The notes under the pieces were generated by a model, which did no database searches, was not told the origin of the DNA, and was given only the letters and a program-made list of their open reading frames with translations. A program made the translations under genes and the position numbers. DNA of 32,175 bases from Bacteroidota bacterium (GTDB taxonomy: Bacteria > Bacteroidota > Bacteroidia > B-17B0 > Aurantibacillaceae), in assembly GCA_021155905.1 (NCBI GenBank), contig JAJNBG010000053.1, forward strand, positions 1-32,175, read 5' to 3'. This document shows positions 1-8,245 of the stretch, piece after piece. Within the stretch, counting starts at the first letter, position 1. Each line of letters opens with the position of its first letter.

Positions 1-75
1 GAAAACGACAATGTTACTTTCGATATCCAAGAAGGTAAAAAAGGATTAAATGCTGTAAACGTAAAACTAGCTTAG
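1..75 (+). CDS. Cold-shock protein, C-terminal fragment
   Basis: The window opens inside a reading frame of 24 codons plus stop that reads ENDNVTFDIQEGKKGLNAVN followed by VKLA. This is the usual end of a CspA-family single-stranded nucleic-acid-binding protein: the 'VxFDIxEGKKG' strand and the 'AxNVxL' last beta strand of the OB fold. Cold-shock proteins act as cytoplasmic RNA chaperones. The start lies outside the window, so the length and any 5' UTR thermosensor cannot be judged. A hairpin terminator follows 26 nt after the stop. Confidence 0.85.
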   Translation, partial: ENDNVTFDIQEGKKGLNAVNVKLA

Positions 76-100
76 TTATATAATACCATTTAAAATTTTA

Positions 101-133
101 TCCCCGGAAATTATCATTTTCGGGGATTTTTTT
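101..133 (+). terminator. Rho-independent terminator after the cold-shock gene
   Basis: TCCCCG at 101-106 pairs with CGGGGA at 121-126; the arms can be lengthened by A/T pairs into the loop. A run of T follows immediately (127-133). It lies 26 nt after the cold-shock stop codon, where an intrinsic terminator is expected. Confidence 0.85.
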
Positions 134-228
134 TGCCTTTTATTTTCCAAAAATCTGTAGAAAATGCAATAGAAAGGAAAAAAATGGTATTTTAGACGGC
201 TATTAAAAAACTTTAAAAGAATTTATAT

Positions 229-1761
229 ATGGAACAAGCTATTGTACAAAAAGGTCACCCAAAAGGTTTATATGTTTTATTCGTGACAGAATTCTGGGAA
301 AGATTTAGTTACTATGGAATGAGAGCAATTTTTGTTCTGTTCATGACCGATAAATTACTTTTGGAAAAATCCAATGCGAGTAACATTTATGGTAGTTATA
401 CCGGACTTGTTTATTTAACTCCATTGATCGGTGGGTATGTTGCAGATCGCTATTGGGGGAACCGTAAATCCATTTTCGTGGGTGGATCATTGATGGCACT
501 CGGTCAGTTTTTAATGTTCTTTTCCGCGACCTTTGCCGGTGCTGAAGACAAAGGGTTTGCCATTACAATGATGTGGACCGGCTTAGCTTTCCTAATATTT
601 GGGAACGGGTTTTTTAAACCGAATATTTCTACTATGGTTGGTCAGTTATATGAAACCAACGACAGTAGAAAAGATGCAGCTTACACAATCTTCTATATGG
701 GAATTAATGCAGGAGCTTTCTTTGCACCATTAGTTTGTGGTTATTTAGGTGAAAACGTTGATTTCAAATGGGGCTTCCTTGCAGCCGGATTAGGAATGAT
801 TGTGAGTTTGGTTATTTTCTATTTAACAAAAGACAAACACGTGGTTGCTCCTGACGGTACACAATTAGGAGTAAAACCAAACAAAAGTGCCGATATTTCA
901 GAGGATGGTAAAAAAGATGCTGCTTTCAGTCCGATGCAATTGGGGATTTTATTCGGAGGAATTATTTCTTCGTTCTGTTTAATCTATTTTGTATTTGGTG
1001 TGGATTTCTGGGGATCATTAATCTATGGCATGACGTTAGTTGCGCCTTTTGTAATTATTACCGACAAATCCCTGAGCAAAGTTGAAAAAGACCGTCTCTG
1101 GGTAATTATACTAATCATGATGTTCGTGATTTTCTTCTGGATGTGTTTTGAACAGGCAGGAGCCTCATTGACTTTCTTTGCTAAGGAACAAACCAATCGT
1201 ACTATTTTTGGTTGGGAAATGCCTGCCAGTTACTTCCAAAGTTTTAATGCAGGATTTATCATCATTCTTGCTCCGATTTTAAGTGCTATGTGGGTTTGGT
1301 TGGCGAAAAAAGGGATCAGCCCTGCGGCACCTTACAAACAGTCTTTAGGTCTCGCTTTCCTGGCTCTTGGATTTTTATTAATCGCTTTTGGTTCAAAAAC
1401 AATTCCGGAAGCTGGTGCAAGCATTTTCTTTTTAACCGGCCTGTATTTCTTACATACCATTGGTGAATTGTTCCTGAGTCCTATTGGTTTATCAATGGTA
1501 AACAAATTAACTCCAGCAAGATTTACTTCGTTGATGATGGGTGTTTGGTTCCTTGCCATTGCCACCGGTAATAAATTAGCTGGAACAATGAGTTCCCTGT
1601 ATCCGGATGCGACCGCAACGACTCATCCGAGTATTTTAGGTTTTGAGATCAATGACCTGTTTTCATATTTCATCCTATTCGTATTTTTCTCCGGAATAGC
1701 AGCGGTCTTATTATTTTTCCTTTGCAAGAAACTGGAAAAAATGATGCATGGAGTAAAATAA
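229..1761 (+). CDS. POT/PTR-family peptide MFS transporter (copy 1)
   Basis: A 510-residue integral inner-membrane protein of the proton-coupled oligopeptide transporter family, which imports di- and tripeptides with protons. The family signature ExxERFxYYG is present near the N-terminus (E21, E24, R25, Y28, Y29), followed by about 12-14 hydrophobic segments. A second POT motif, FGNGFFKPNISTMVGQLY, lies near residues 124-141, and the 'FFWMCFEQAGASLTFFA' segment matches the conserved helix 7 region. The ATG at 229 gives a normal family N-terminus. A paralogue follows at 1828, separated by a terminator. The substrate is inferred from the family; dipeptide rather than nitrate or drug transport is typical for bacterial members. 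Confidence 0.93.
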   Translation: MEQAIVQKGHPKGLYVLFVTEFWERFSYYGMRAIFVLFMTDKLLLEKSNASNIYGSYTGLVYLTPLIGGYVADRYWGNRKSIFVGGSLMALGQFLMFFSATFAGAEDKGFAITMMWTGLAFLIFGNGFFKPNISTMVGQLYETNDSRKDAAYTIFYMGINAGAFFAPLVCGYLGENVDFKWGFLAAGLGMIVSLVIFYLTKDKHVVAPDGTQLGVKPNKSADISEDGKKDAAFSPMQLGILFGGIISSFCLIYFVFGVDFWGSLIYGMTLVAPFVIITDKSLSKVEKDRLWVIILIMMFVIFFWMCFEQAGASLTFFAKEQTNRTIFGWEMPASYFQSFNAGFIIILAPILSAMWVWLAKKGISPAAPYKQSLGLAFLALGFLLIAFGSKTIPEAGASIFFLTGLYFLHTIGELFLSPIGLSMVNKLTPARFTSLMMGVWFLAIATGNKLAGTMSSLYPDATATTHPSILGFEINDLFSYFILFVFFSGIAAVLLFFLCKKLEKMMHGVK

Positions 1762-1779
1762 TAACATTGAAAAGTTTTA

Positions 1780-1812
1780 AACCTCTCTGAGCATTTAGAG
1801 AGGTTTTTTTTA
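1780..1812 (+). terminator. Strong hairpin terminator between the two POT transporters
   Basis: AACCTCTCT (1780-1788) pairs perfectly with AGAGAGGTT (1797-1805), with an 8-nt loop, and is followed by a T tract to about 1811. It ends only about 16 nt before the next ATG (1828), so there is no room for a new promoter after it. It may act as a partial terminator that sets the ratio of the two transporters. Confidence 0.88.
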
Positions 1813-1827
1813 TTAAAAAAGGATAGC

Positions 1828-3339
1828 ATGGAAAAAGAATTAACAATAGACGAAATACAAAACTTCGAAGGCAAATACCCTAAGCAATTATGGCATTTGT
1901 TTTTCAGTGAAATGTGGGAACGCTTCAGTTTTTATGGAATGCGTGGCATGCTCGTATTTTTCATGGTTCACCAGCTTTCCATGAACGAAGTGGTTGCCAA
2001 TTTGCAATACGGCGCCACACAAGCTTTTGTTTACGCCTTTACTTTCGTTGGCGGCTTATTTGCCGATAAAATTTTAGGCCTCCGGAAATCTCTATTCTGG
2101 GGCGGTTTACTGATGATTGTTGGAAGTGTGATTTTGGCGCTTGATCCCAAGGAGTTTTTCTTTTTAGGAATTGGCTTCAATATCATTGGTACCGGTTTTT
2201 TTAAGCCCACCATTTCTTCCATTGTCGGTAATCTCTACCGCAACGGTGATCACAGAACGGATGCAGGCTTTTCTCTATTTTATGCAGGGGTGAACCTTGG
2301 CGCTTTATTAGGCGGATATCTCTGTATTGCTATTGGAAAAGGGCAGTTATTCCAAAGTTTTATTCCGGCGCACCTTGCCTGGAATGTGGCTTTCGGTTTG
2401 GCCGCCATAGTGATGATCATCAGCTTACTGACTTTTGTGAGAACTCAAAGAAGCCTGGGGAGTATTGGTACTTCTCCATTAATAAGTGCAGAGCCTAAAA
2501 AACGAAAGATCATGGAGATTGCCACCTATATTGGTTCGTTACTGATCATTCCTTTCATTATCTTGTTAGTGTCCAATTCTGAATACACGGACATCTTTAT
2601 GTTCATCATCGGGCCCTGCTCCCTGCTCTATTTGTTTTTCGAGATGCGTCGTTTCTCCGTTGATGAAAATAAAAAATTACTGGCAGCCCTGATTTTTATT
2701 TTATTCTCCATTTTCTTCTGGGCTTTCTTCGAACAAAGCGGAGGCTCTTTAAGCTTATTTGCGGCCAATAATTTAAGTAGTACAGTGGCCGGAATTCCGT
2801 TGGATCCGAACGGCGTGAACAACTCAGCGAACTCTTTATTTGTAATCATTTTTGCGGGTCTTTTAGGTTTGGTGTGGATCTGGCTGGCCAAACGCAGGAT
2901 GGAACCCAATACAATCGTAAAATTCGGTTTAGGCTTCTTATTCCTGGCAGCTGGATTTTATGTTTTTTATTATACCAAATTCTTCTCGGATGAGAATGGG
3001 ATTACCTCCCTGGATTTTTTCACTTTCGGGTGGTTCATCATCACGTTCGGGGAATTATGTTTGTCCCCAATCGGGATGTCTATTATGACCAAATTATCCC
3101 CTCAAAAAACCCAGGCTGTTTTAATGGGTATGTGGTTTTTGGCAAGTGCCTATGGACAGTATTTTGCAGGTTTACTAGGTGCCAATATAGCCGAAGCCTC
3201 GGAGAACGCTACCAATTTTGAGAAACTGGTGATTTATGCAGATGGATACAAACAATTAGCTATTTATGCATTGGTGGCAGGCCTTTTACTAATTGCCATT
3301 TCTCCTCTGGTGAAAAAACTCATGGGCGGTGTCAAATAG
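1828..3339 (+). CDS. POT/PTR-family peptide MFS transporter (copy 2)
   Basis: A 503-residue multi-pass membrane protein of the same family as the gene just upstream. The signature is ExxERFxFYG (E28, E31, R32), with a Phe where copy 1 has the first Tyr. The second POT motif GTGFFKPTISSIVGNLYR and the helix 7 motif FFWAFFEQSGGSLSLFA are both present. The N-terminus carries a longer acidic cytoplasmic tail (MEKELTIDEIQNFEGKYP) than copy 1. Sequence divergence suggests an old duplication with different peptide preference; this is inference. Transcription probably depends on read-through of the 1780-1812 hairpin or on a promoter overlapping it. Confidence 0.92.
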   Translation: MEKELTIDEIQNFEGKYPKQLWHLFFSEMWERFSFYGMRGMLVFFMVHQLSMNEVVANLQYGATQAFVYAFTFVGGLFADKILGLRKSLFWGGLLMIVGSVILALDPKEFFFLGIGFNIIGTGFFKPTISSIVGNLYRNGDHRTDAGFSLFYAGVNLGALLGGYLCIAIGKGQLFQSFIPAHLAWNVAFGLAAIVMIISLLTFVRTQRSLGSIGTSPLISAEPKKRKIMEIATYIGSLLIIPFIILLVSNSEYTDIFMFIIGPCSLLYLFFEMRRFSVDENKKLLAALIFILFSIFFWAFFEQSGGSLSLFAANNLSSTVAGIPLDPNGVNNSANSLFVIIFAGLLGLVWIWLAKRRMEPNTIVKFGLGFLFLAAGFYVFYYTKFFSDENGITSLDFFTFGWFIITFGELCLSPIGMSIMTKLSPQKTQAVLMGMWFLASAYGQYFAGLLGANIAEASENATNFEKLVIYADGYKQLAIYALVAGLLLIAISPLVKKLMGGVK

Positions 3340-3410
3340 ATTTAACATTCTAATAAGGTTTAGGAAAATTTATTAACAGATTTTGGCATCACCTTTGCAT
3401 AAAAGCACAC

Positions 3411-4064
3411 ATGTTTAATTGGAAAGACATATCAATGGCCGGCATCATCCTTTTAGCCATTGCATTTTATACCTGTAAGAAAAGTACACTCCAGGCCTCT
3501 ATCAATTCTCCCGAAAACCGGGTAAGTAATTTCGTTAAAACTGATAATACCAATTTTGAATTAGTTTCTGCCAACACCTACACGCAACTTGACGAACGAT
3601 CGCTGGTTAACTGGGTAACGTTTGATGAAGCCTATAAATTATGCAAGAAAAATCCACGTCCCATTATGGTGGATGTGTATACTACCTGGTGCGGGCCATG
3701 TAAAATGATGCGTACACAAACTTTTGGAAATGCACAGATTGCGGAATACATCAATGCTAATTTTTATGCCGTGAAATTTGACGCTGAGAGCAAAGATAGC
3801 GTTAAATTCGATAAATATGTTTTTGTGAGTACCGATCCTGGCAATCCTAAAGCTCCTCACCAGTTTGCGGCGTCGATTCTTGATAATCAACTCGCCTACC
3901 CTTCCATAGTGTTTTTGAATAACCAAATCCAGCGACTGGATGTTTTAAAAGGTTTTATGCCGCCAAAAAATTTCGAGCCAGTCCTTAATTACTATGGTTC
4001 CGGAGATTATCAAAAGACCAAATGGGAAGAATACCAAAAAACTTTTGTTTCTTCCATTAAGTAA
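3411..4064 (+). CDS. Thioredoxin-fold protein, membrane- or lipid-anchored
   Basis: A 217-residue protein with an N-terminal hydrophobic segment (about residues 8-21, ending FYTC22) and a thioredoxin-like domain from about residue 65. The active site is W93-C-G-P-C97, preceded by 'PIMVDVYTT', the standard beta strand before the CxxC. The WCGPC motif predicts a thiol-disulphide oxidoreductase exposed on the periplasmic side. The Cys22 context is not a perfect lipobox (Thr at -1), so a signal anchor and a lipoprotein are both possible. It resembles the DUF255/thioredoxin_7-like proteins common in Bacteroidota ('TFxNxQIAEYINANFYAVKFDAE'). It stands alone between the transporters and the response regulator. 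Confidence 0.85.
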   Translation: MFNWKDISMAGIILLAIAFYTCKKSTLQASINSPENRVSNFVKTDNTNFELVSANTYTQLDERSLVNWVTFDEAYKLCKKNPRPIMVDVYTTWCGPCKMMRTQTFGNAQIAEYINANFYAVKFDAESKDSVKFDKYVFVSTDPGNPKAPHQFAASILDNQLAYPSIVFLNNQIQRLDVLKGFMPPKNFEPVLNYYGSGDYQKTKWEEYQKTFVSSIK

Positions 4065-4136
4065 GCCTTATTTCCTGAGGTGCACCGTAAAATACCAAAA
4101 CGGATTTATAAAGAGTCGATCTGCTATTTGAAGCTA

Positions 4137-4144
4137 TAATTTTG
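4137..4144 (+). promoter_or_regulatory. Possible -7 element for the response regulator gene
   Basis: TAATTTTG matches the Bacteroidota -7 consensus TAnnTTTG and ends 29 nt before the TTG start at 4173. No clear TTG box is seen 18-20 nt upstream, so this is only a candidate. Confidence 0.35.
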
Positions 4145-4150
4145 TATTTT

Positions 4151-4169
4151 AGTAAACCTTAAGTTTACT
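4151..4169 (+). promoter_or_regulatory. Inverted repeat just before the response regulator start
   Basis: AGTAAAC (4151-4157) and GTTTACT (4163-4169) form a perfect 7-bp inverted repeat around CTTAA, ending 3 nt before the TTG start codon. It may be an operator (for example for autoregulation) or a hairpin at the start of the mRNA that limits ribosome access. There is no T tract, so it is not a terminator. Confidence 0.5.
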
Positions 4170-4172
4170 GAA

Positions 4173-4814
4173 TTGAGTATTTTAAAAATATACATTGTCG
4201 ATGACCATCAAATGCTGATTGATGGTTTAAAAGCTTTATTAGCTGATGAGACAAATATCTCTATAGTAGGTGAATCGAATTCACCAAAAACAGCCGTAAA
4301 AGAAATTGCGGAGTACAGGCCGGACATTGTTTTAACGGACATAAACATGCCTGACATGGATGGTATTGAGCTTACAAAAGAAGTAAAAAAATTAAACCCC
4401 GATACTAAAGTGATAGCACTATCTATGTTTGGAGAACGGGAGACCATCAGTGAAATGCTGAAAGCTGGTGTAAGCGGTTATATCCTGAAAAACACCGGTA
4501 AAGCAGAATTATTAACTGCTGTAGAAAAAGTGGCGAATGGTCAAACCTATTTCAGTGAAGAAGTCAATGCCGAGATGACGAAAACGTCTAATGTTTCAGT
4601 CTCCAAAGAAATTAGTCTATCTCAGAGAGAAATTGAAGTGATTGAACTAATTGCAAAAGAATATACCAATGCCAAAATAGCAGAAGCTTTATTTATTAGT
4701 GAACGTACGGTAGAGACCCATCGCAAAAACATTTTCAGAAAAACAGACACCAAAGGCGTAATTGGTCTTTTAAAATATTGCGTGGATAAGCGTATCATTA
4801 AACCTTTAAAATAA
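4173..4814 (+). CDS. NarL/FixJ-type response regulator (REC + LuxR HTH)
   Basis: A 213-residue two-component regulator. The receiver domain spans about residues 3-120 with acidic residues D10 and D11, phosphoacceptor D56 (in VLTDINMP), the Thr/Ser switch (S84) and K106. A LuxR-type helix-turn-helix occupies about residues 147-207, with 'LSQREIEVIELIAKEYTNAK' followed by 'IAEALFISERTVETHRKNIF'. The start is TTG: the first in-frame ATG lies inside the receiver domain after the acidic pocket and would destroy it. The neighbouring kinase (4932) is a HisKA type, whereas NarL regulators usually pair with HisKA_3 kinases; the only one visible is at 10356. Target genes are unknown. Confidence 0.93.
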   Translation: MSILKIYIVDDHQMLIDGLKALLADETNISIVGESNSPKTAVKEIAEYRPDIVLTDINMPDMDGIELTKEVKKLNPDTKVIALSMFGERETISEMLKAGVSGYILKNTGKAELLTAVEKVANGQTYFSEEVNAEMTKTSNVSVSKEISLSQREIEVIELIAKEYTNAKIAEALFISERTVETHRKNIFRKTDTKGVIGLLKYCVDKRIIKPLK

Positions 4815-4931
4815 GAAAGCCGGGCACTAACCTGGCAAAAATCATTACAGCACGACAGACTGTGCATGCTTCCTCCATTGGAAGAAGACAAAAACAAAGT
4901 AATTTAAAAATAACTATTAAAAACAGTACCA

Positions 4932-6128
4932 TTGGAAAACAAGCAAGAAAACCCGAAAATTCTAAAAAACAAATACATACCGTCAGCTGAATTCTACAGC
5001 CAGATAGTCGACAGCCTACAGGATTATTCTATTTTTACTTTAGATACTGATTTTATTATCAATAGCTGGAGCTCTGGCTCGGTGAAAATATTTGGTTACG
5101 AAACGGATGAAGTTATTGGAAAATCTTTTGATTTAATATTTACAGATGAAGATCTAAAAAACAGTATCCCTAAAAAAGAAATTGAAACAGCTTTAAAAGA
5201 TGGCAGGGCAACAGATAACAGATGGCACATTGCAAAGGATAAAAGTCTGTTTTACGCCTATGGCCTGGTTTTTCCACTGACCGGCTTAGATGGAGAGATG
5301 TTGGGTTATGTCAAAATTTTAAGGGATCTAACAGAAAGGAAACAATCAGAAGATGCTATTAAAAAATATGTCAAAGAACTGGAAGAGCTTAATACACATA
5401 AAGAAAGCGTTCTGGCAATACTTTCACACGATTTAAGAAGTCCGCTCTCTGCTATTATCGGAACAGCAAAATATCTGAAGGAAAATTTTCATAAAATGAA
5501 ACCTGATGCTGTTCAGGAAATGCTCGATTTACTTTATAAATCATCAGTGGATGAACTGGATATGCTGGACTATTTAGTAGAATGGGCAAGAATAAAATAT
5601 GCTTCTGATGCATTTTCCCCAACAAAAATAAAACTAACAGAATTTATTGATAAAGTTTTTGAATCATTAAACGAAGCCGCTTTAATAAACACCATAAATC
5701 TCCATCATGAAATTGAAGAAAATGCTTCTGTGTTTGCCGATCGCAAAATGTTAATCTCCATTATACAAAATATCGTTTCAAATGCTATAAAACATACAGG
5801 AAAAGGGGGAACCATATCCGTCTCTGCTAAAAAACAAGAAGACAAAATTGTTGTTCAGGTGAAGGACACCGGTGTTGGAATGTCAAAACAAATAATTGAC
5901 AAACTGTTTACCCCACAAATGAAAACGCTTTCAGAAACGAAAAAAAAGAATAAAGGAGCCGGTATTGGTCTTTTATTGGTTAAAGGTTTTTTAGAAAAGA
6001 ATGGTGGCGAAATATGGGTGGAAAGCGTTGAAGGCAAAGGCTCTTCTTTTTACTTCACACTCCCAATTGATGAACCGCTTTATAAAATAGGAAGCTCAGA
6101 CGAAATAATGTTTGATGAAAGTGAATAA
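4932..6128 (+). CDS. PAS-domain sensor histidine kinase (HisKA + HATPase_c)
   Basis: A 398-residue soluble kinase without transmembrane segments. A PAS domain with its C-terminal motif covers about residues 20-138 ('GYVKILRDLTERKQSE'). The dimerisation/phosphotransfer helix has H166 in 'AILSHDLRSPLSAIIG'. The ATPase domain has an N box near residues 275-288 (N284), G1 box 'KDTGVGMS' (D312) and G2 box 'GAGIGLLLVKGF'. The cytoplasmic PAS suggests sensing of redox, a small ligand or light, but no chromophore residue can be identified. The start is TTG at 4932, since the first in-frame ATG is beyond most of the PAS domain. It lies 117 nt after the response regulator gene, so a functional pair is plausible but unproven. 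Confidence 0.93.
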   Translation: MENKQENPKILKNKYIPSAEFYSQIVDSLQDYSIFTLDTDFIINSWSSGSVKIFGYETDEVIGKSFDLIFTDEDLKNSIPKKEIETALKDGRATDNRWHIAKDKSLFYAYGLVFPLTGLDGEMLGYVKILRDLTERKQSEDAIKKYVKELEELNTHKESVLAILSHDLRSPLSAIIGTAKYLKENFHKMKPDAVQEMLDLLYKSSVDELDMLDYLVEWARIKYASDAFSPTKIKLTEFIDKVFESLNEAALINTINLHHEIEENASVFADRKMLISIIQNIVSNAIKHTGKGGTISVSAKKQEDKIVVQVKDTGVGMSKQIIDKLFTPQMKTLSETKKKNKGAGIGLLLVKGFLEKNGGEIWVESVEGKGSSFYFTLPIDEPLYKIGSSDEIMFDESE

Positions 6129-6168
6129 TATCCAGTCTGCTTTGTCGGGCAGAAACACAAAAAGATCC

Positions 6169-6244
6169 TAAAACCTTTCTCAGCGTTAGTTAAAAGCTAA
6201 AGCGTAATAACACACTACGTACTGTTTACATATAAAAGGTTTTA
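6169..6244. repeat. 10-bp inverted repeat in the kinase/GAF intergenic region
   Basis: TAAAACCTTT (6169-6178) and AAAGGTTTTA (6235-6244) are perfect reverse complements 56 nt apart. A smaller TTAG/CTAA pair and a TACGTA palindrome lie between the arms. No T tract follows, so it is not an ordinary terminator. The 238-nt gap between the kinase and the GAF gene is otherwise empty of reading frames. Confidence 0.55.
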
Positions 6245-6324
6245 AGACAATCTTTTAAGAACTGTGAGACACAAGATTAAGTTTTGGAAGCTTATCTGCG
6301 TATAACTCTTTGTGCTGAAATGGC

Positions 6325-6354
6325 TTGACATTTTCTCGAAAAGTATTATCTTTA
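6325..6354 (+). promoter_or_regulatory. Promoter of the GAF-domain gene
   Basis: TTG at 6325-6327, a 19-nt spacer, then TATCTTTA at 6347-6354. This fits the Bacteroidota -33/-7 promoter with A in place of the last G. It ends 12 nt before the ATG at 6367, giving a very short leader. Confidence 0.65.
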
Positions 6355-6366
6355 TCTTTCTGAGTC

Positions 6367-6816
6367 ATGGAAAAACTACAACTGTTATTGGAACAAGTTA
6401 TCGGCCTAGAAAAAGCGGATAAAGGCAACATTCAAATTTATAATTTATTAGAGGGCGGACTTAAAATTGTGGCCCAGGCTGGCTTTGACGATTCTTTCTT
6501 AAAACATTTTTCATGGGTAAAACCATTTGATACATCAGCCTGTGGACGCGCGTTCGGGATAGGCATTACTGTGGCAATCAATGACGTGGAAGAAGATATT
6601 GCTTTCAAAACCAATAGACAGGCGGCGAAGGACGCAGGGTTCAGATCAGTTAAATCTGTGCCTGTTTTTGGAAAAAATGATAAATGCATTGGTATCGTTT
6701 CAACACATTTTAAAGAACCAAAACGGAATTGGGAAACTCTAAACCTGACCAATATATTACCCGAAATAGCTCTTGAACTGGAATTATTGCAGAATAAATT
6801 GAATCTCGTTAGTTAA
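6367..6816 (+). CDS. Stand-alone GAF-domain protein
   Basis: A 149-residue protein that is almost entirely one GAF domain. The pattern 'ADKGNIQIYN', 'LKIVAQAGF', 'SACGRAFGIG', 'VAINDVEEDIAF', 'GFRSVKSVPVFGKNDKCIGI' and 'VSTHFKEPKRNW' is that of GAF domains normally found fused to histidine kinases in Bacteroidota, where they bind small ligands or take part in dimerisation. Here no output domain is attached. It is expected to be cytoplasmic. The adjacent PAS kinase and regulator suggest it could act in trans on that pathway; this is inference. It is convergent with rimO, with 36 nt between the stops. Confidence 0.85.
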   Translation: MEKLQLLLEQVIGLEKADKGNIQIYNLLEGGLKIVAQAGFDDSFLKHFSWVKPFDTSACGRAFGIGITVAINDVEEDIAFKTNRQAAKDAGFRSVKSVPVFGKNDKCIGIVSTHFKEPKRNWETLNLTNILPEIALELELLQNKLNLVS

Positions 6817-6852
6817 TCCACAGTTGTGAAATTGACGCTCATACTGTTGAAA

Positions 6853-8166
6853 TTACACTAAATCCCCATACAAATCAAAATCGCTGGCATCGTTGATTTT
6901 CACGTTTGCAAAATCACCTATACGCACATAATTGGTATCAGTTGCTTTCACCAATACTTCATTATCAACATCCGGGCTGTCAAATTCGGTACGCCCCACA
7001 AAGTAATCGTTTTCTTTGCGATCAAATAAAACTTTATAGGTCTTACCAATTTTTTCCTGGTTCAGGTTATAAGAAATTTCCTGCTGAACTTTCATCACCG
7101 CATCCGCTCTCTCTTTCTTCACTTTCTCTTTCACATCATCTTTCAATAAATGCGCATGTGTATTTTCCTCGTGCGAGTAGGTAAAGATTCCTAAGCGCTC
7201 GAATTTCGTGTCAGCTACCCATTGTAACATTTCTTCATGATCCTGCTGTGTCTCGCCGGGATAACCAGCTATCAATGTTGTTCTGATGGCGATCCCCGGA
7301 ACTTTATCACGGATCTGGTTAACTGTATCAATGGTTTTTTGTTTGGTAATTCCACGGCGCATGCTTTTCAGCATGTTATCCGTGATATGCTGCAAAGGCA
7401 TATCCAGGTAATTACAGACGTTATTCTTTTTATTCATCACATCCAGTACTTCCATCGGGAAGCCGCTTGGAAACGCATAATGCAAACGGATCCAGTCAAT
7501 GCCTTCCACGTCACTTAACTGATCAACCAAATTTGCCAGCTCACGTTTTTTGTAAATATCCAGGCCATAATAAGTAAGATCCTGGGCAATTAATAATAAT
7601 TCACGGGTTCCTTTTGATGCCAGTAATTTTGCACGGCTGACCAATGATTCAATGGGCTCAGATACATGGCCTCCACGCATTAGCGGAATAGCACAAAAAC
7701 TGCAGGGTCTGTCGCAACCCTCGCTGATTTTAAAATAAGCATAATGATTTGGGGTGGTTAACAAACGTTCGCCCACTAATTCTTTTTTATAATCTGCTTT
7801 TAACGTCTTTAATATTTTAGGGAGTTCACGCGTACCGAAATACGCATCCACGTCAGGAATTTCTTTTTCAAGATCCGCTTTATAACGTTCGCTTAAGCAA
7901 CCGGTCACATATAATTTTTCAATGCTCCCTTCTTTCTTCGCTTCCACATAACGCAGGATAGTATCGATACTTTCCTGCTTGGCGTTTTCAACAAATCCAC
8001 AGGTATTAATAATCACAATGTTATGGTTATCTTCAGGGCTTTCGTGTTCCACCTGGAAATTATTAGCCTTTAACTGGCCCATTAATACTTCACTGTCTAC
8101 AATATTTTTGCTGCAACCAAGGGTCACAACATTGACTTTATTTTTTTTCTGTGTTCTTGTTTTCAT
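6853..8166 (-). CDS. rimO: Ribosomal protein S12 methylthiotransferase RimO
   Basis: A 437-residue radical-SAM enzyme that methylthiolates the conserved Asp of ribosomal protein S12 in the cytoplasm. The N-terminal MTTase domain has cluster ligands C18 ('VTLGCSKNIVDSEVLMG'), C56 ('NTCGFVENAKQESID') and C90 ('VTGCLSERY'). The radical-SAM cluster motif is C151-DRP-C155-SF-C158 within 'KISEGCDRPCSFCAIPLMRG'. A TRAM domain forms the last ~65 residues. 'GCSKNxVDSE' and 'PLMRGxHxSxP' separate RimO from the tRNA enzyme MiaB. ATG at 8166 gives a normal start. It is transcribed alone and divergently from the TPR phosphatase gene. Confidence 0.96.
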   Translation of the reverse strand: MKTRTQKKNKVNVVTLGCSKNIVDSEVLMGQLKANNFQVEHESPEDNHNIVIINTCGFVENAKQESIDTILRYVEAKKEGSIEKLYVTGCLSERYKADLEKEIPDVDAYFGTRELPKILKTLKADYKKELVGERLLTTPNHYAYFKISEGCDRPCSFCAIPLMRGGHVSEPIESLVSRAKLLASKGTRELLLIAQDLTYYGLDIYKKRELANLVDQLSDVEGIDWIRLHYAFPSGFPMEVLDVMNKKNNVCNYLDMPLQHITDNMLKSMRRGITKQKTIDTVNQIRDKVPGIAIRTTLIAGYPGETQQDHEEMLQWVADTKFERLGIFTYSHEENTHAHLLKDDVKEKVKKERADAVMKVQQEISYNLNQEKIGKTYKVLFDRKENDYFVGRTEFDSPDVDNEVLVKATDTNYVRIGDFANVKINDASDFDLYGDLV

Positions 8167-8173
8167 CTGGCCG

Positions 8174-8181
8174 CAAAGATA
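8174..8181 (-). promoter_or_regulatory. -7 element of the rimO promoter
   Basis: On the minus strand TATCTTTG matches TAnnTTTG exactly and lies 7 nt before the rimO ATG. No good -33 box is seen at 18-20 nt. The short distance implies an almost leaderless mRNA. Confidence 0.5.
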
Positions 8182-8193
8182 GCCAATTTAACC

Positions 8194-8222
8194 TTGGTAT
8201 TTGTGAGAAAATCGTATTTTTA
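8194..8222 (+). promoter_or_regulatory. Promoter of the TPR phosphatase gene
   Basis: TTG at 8194-8196, an 18-nt spacer, then TATTTTTA at 8215-8222. The initiation site would be near 8228, before the TTG start at 8246. It is back-to-back with the rimO -7 element, so the two divergent promoters occupy about 50 bp. Confidence 0.55.
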
Positions 8223-8245
8223 TAGTATAAAAAACCTTAAATAAT

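Noticed and set aside
3390..3397. Promoter-like CACCTTTG before the thioredoxin gene
   Set aside because: It has a mismatch in the first base and no TTG box 18-20 nt upstream; too weak to list.
4815..4931. Terminator at GCCGGG/CCTGGC (4820-4837)
   Set aside because: The stem has a G:T pair, and A-rich sequence rather than a T tract follows.
7237..7518. Plus-strand frame opposite rimO, with similar ones at 6906-7184 and 7979-8182
   Set aside because: Antisense shadows of a well-conserved enzyme; no start signal or family match.
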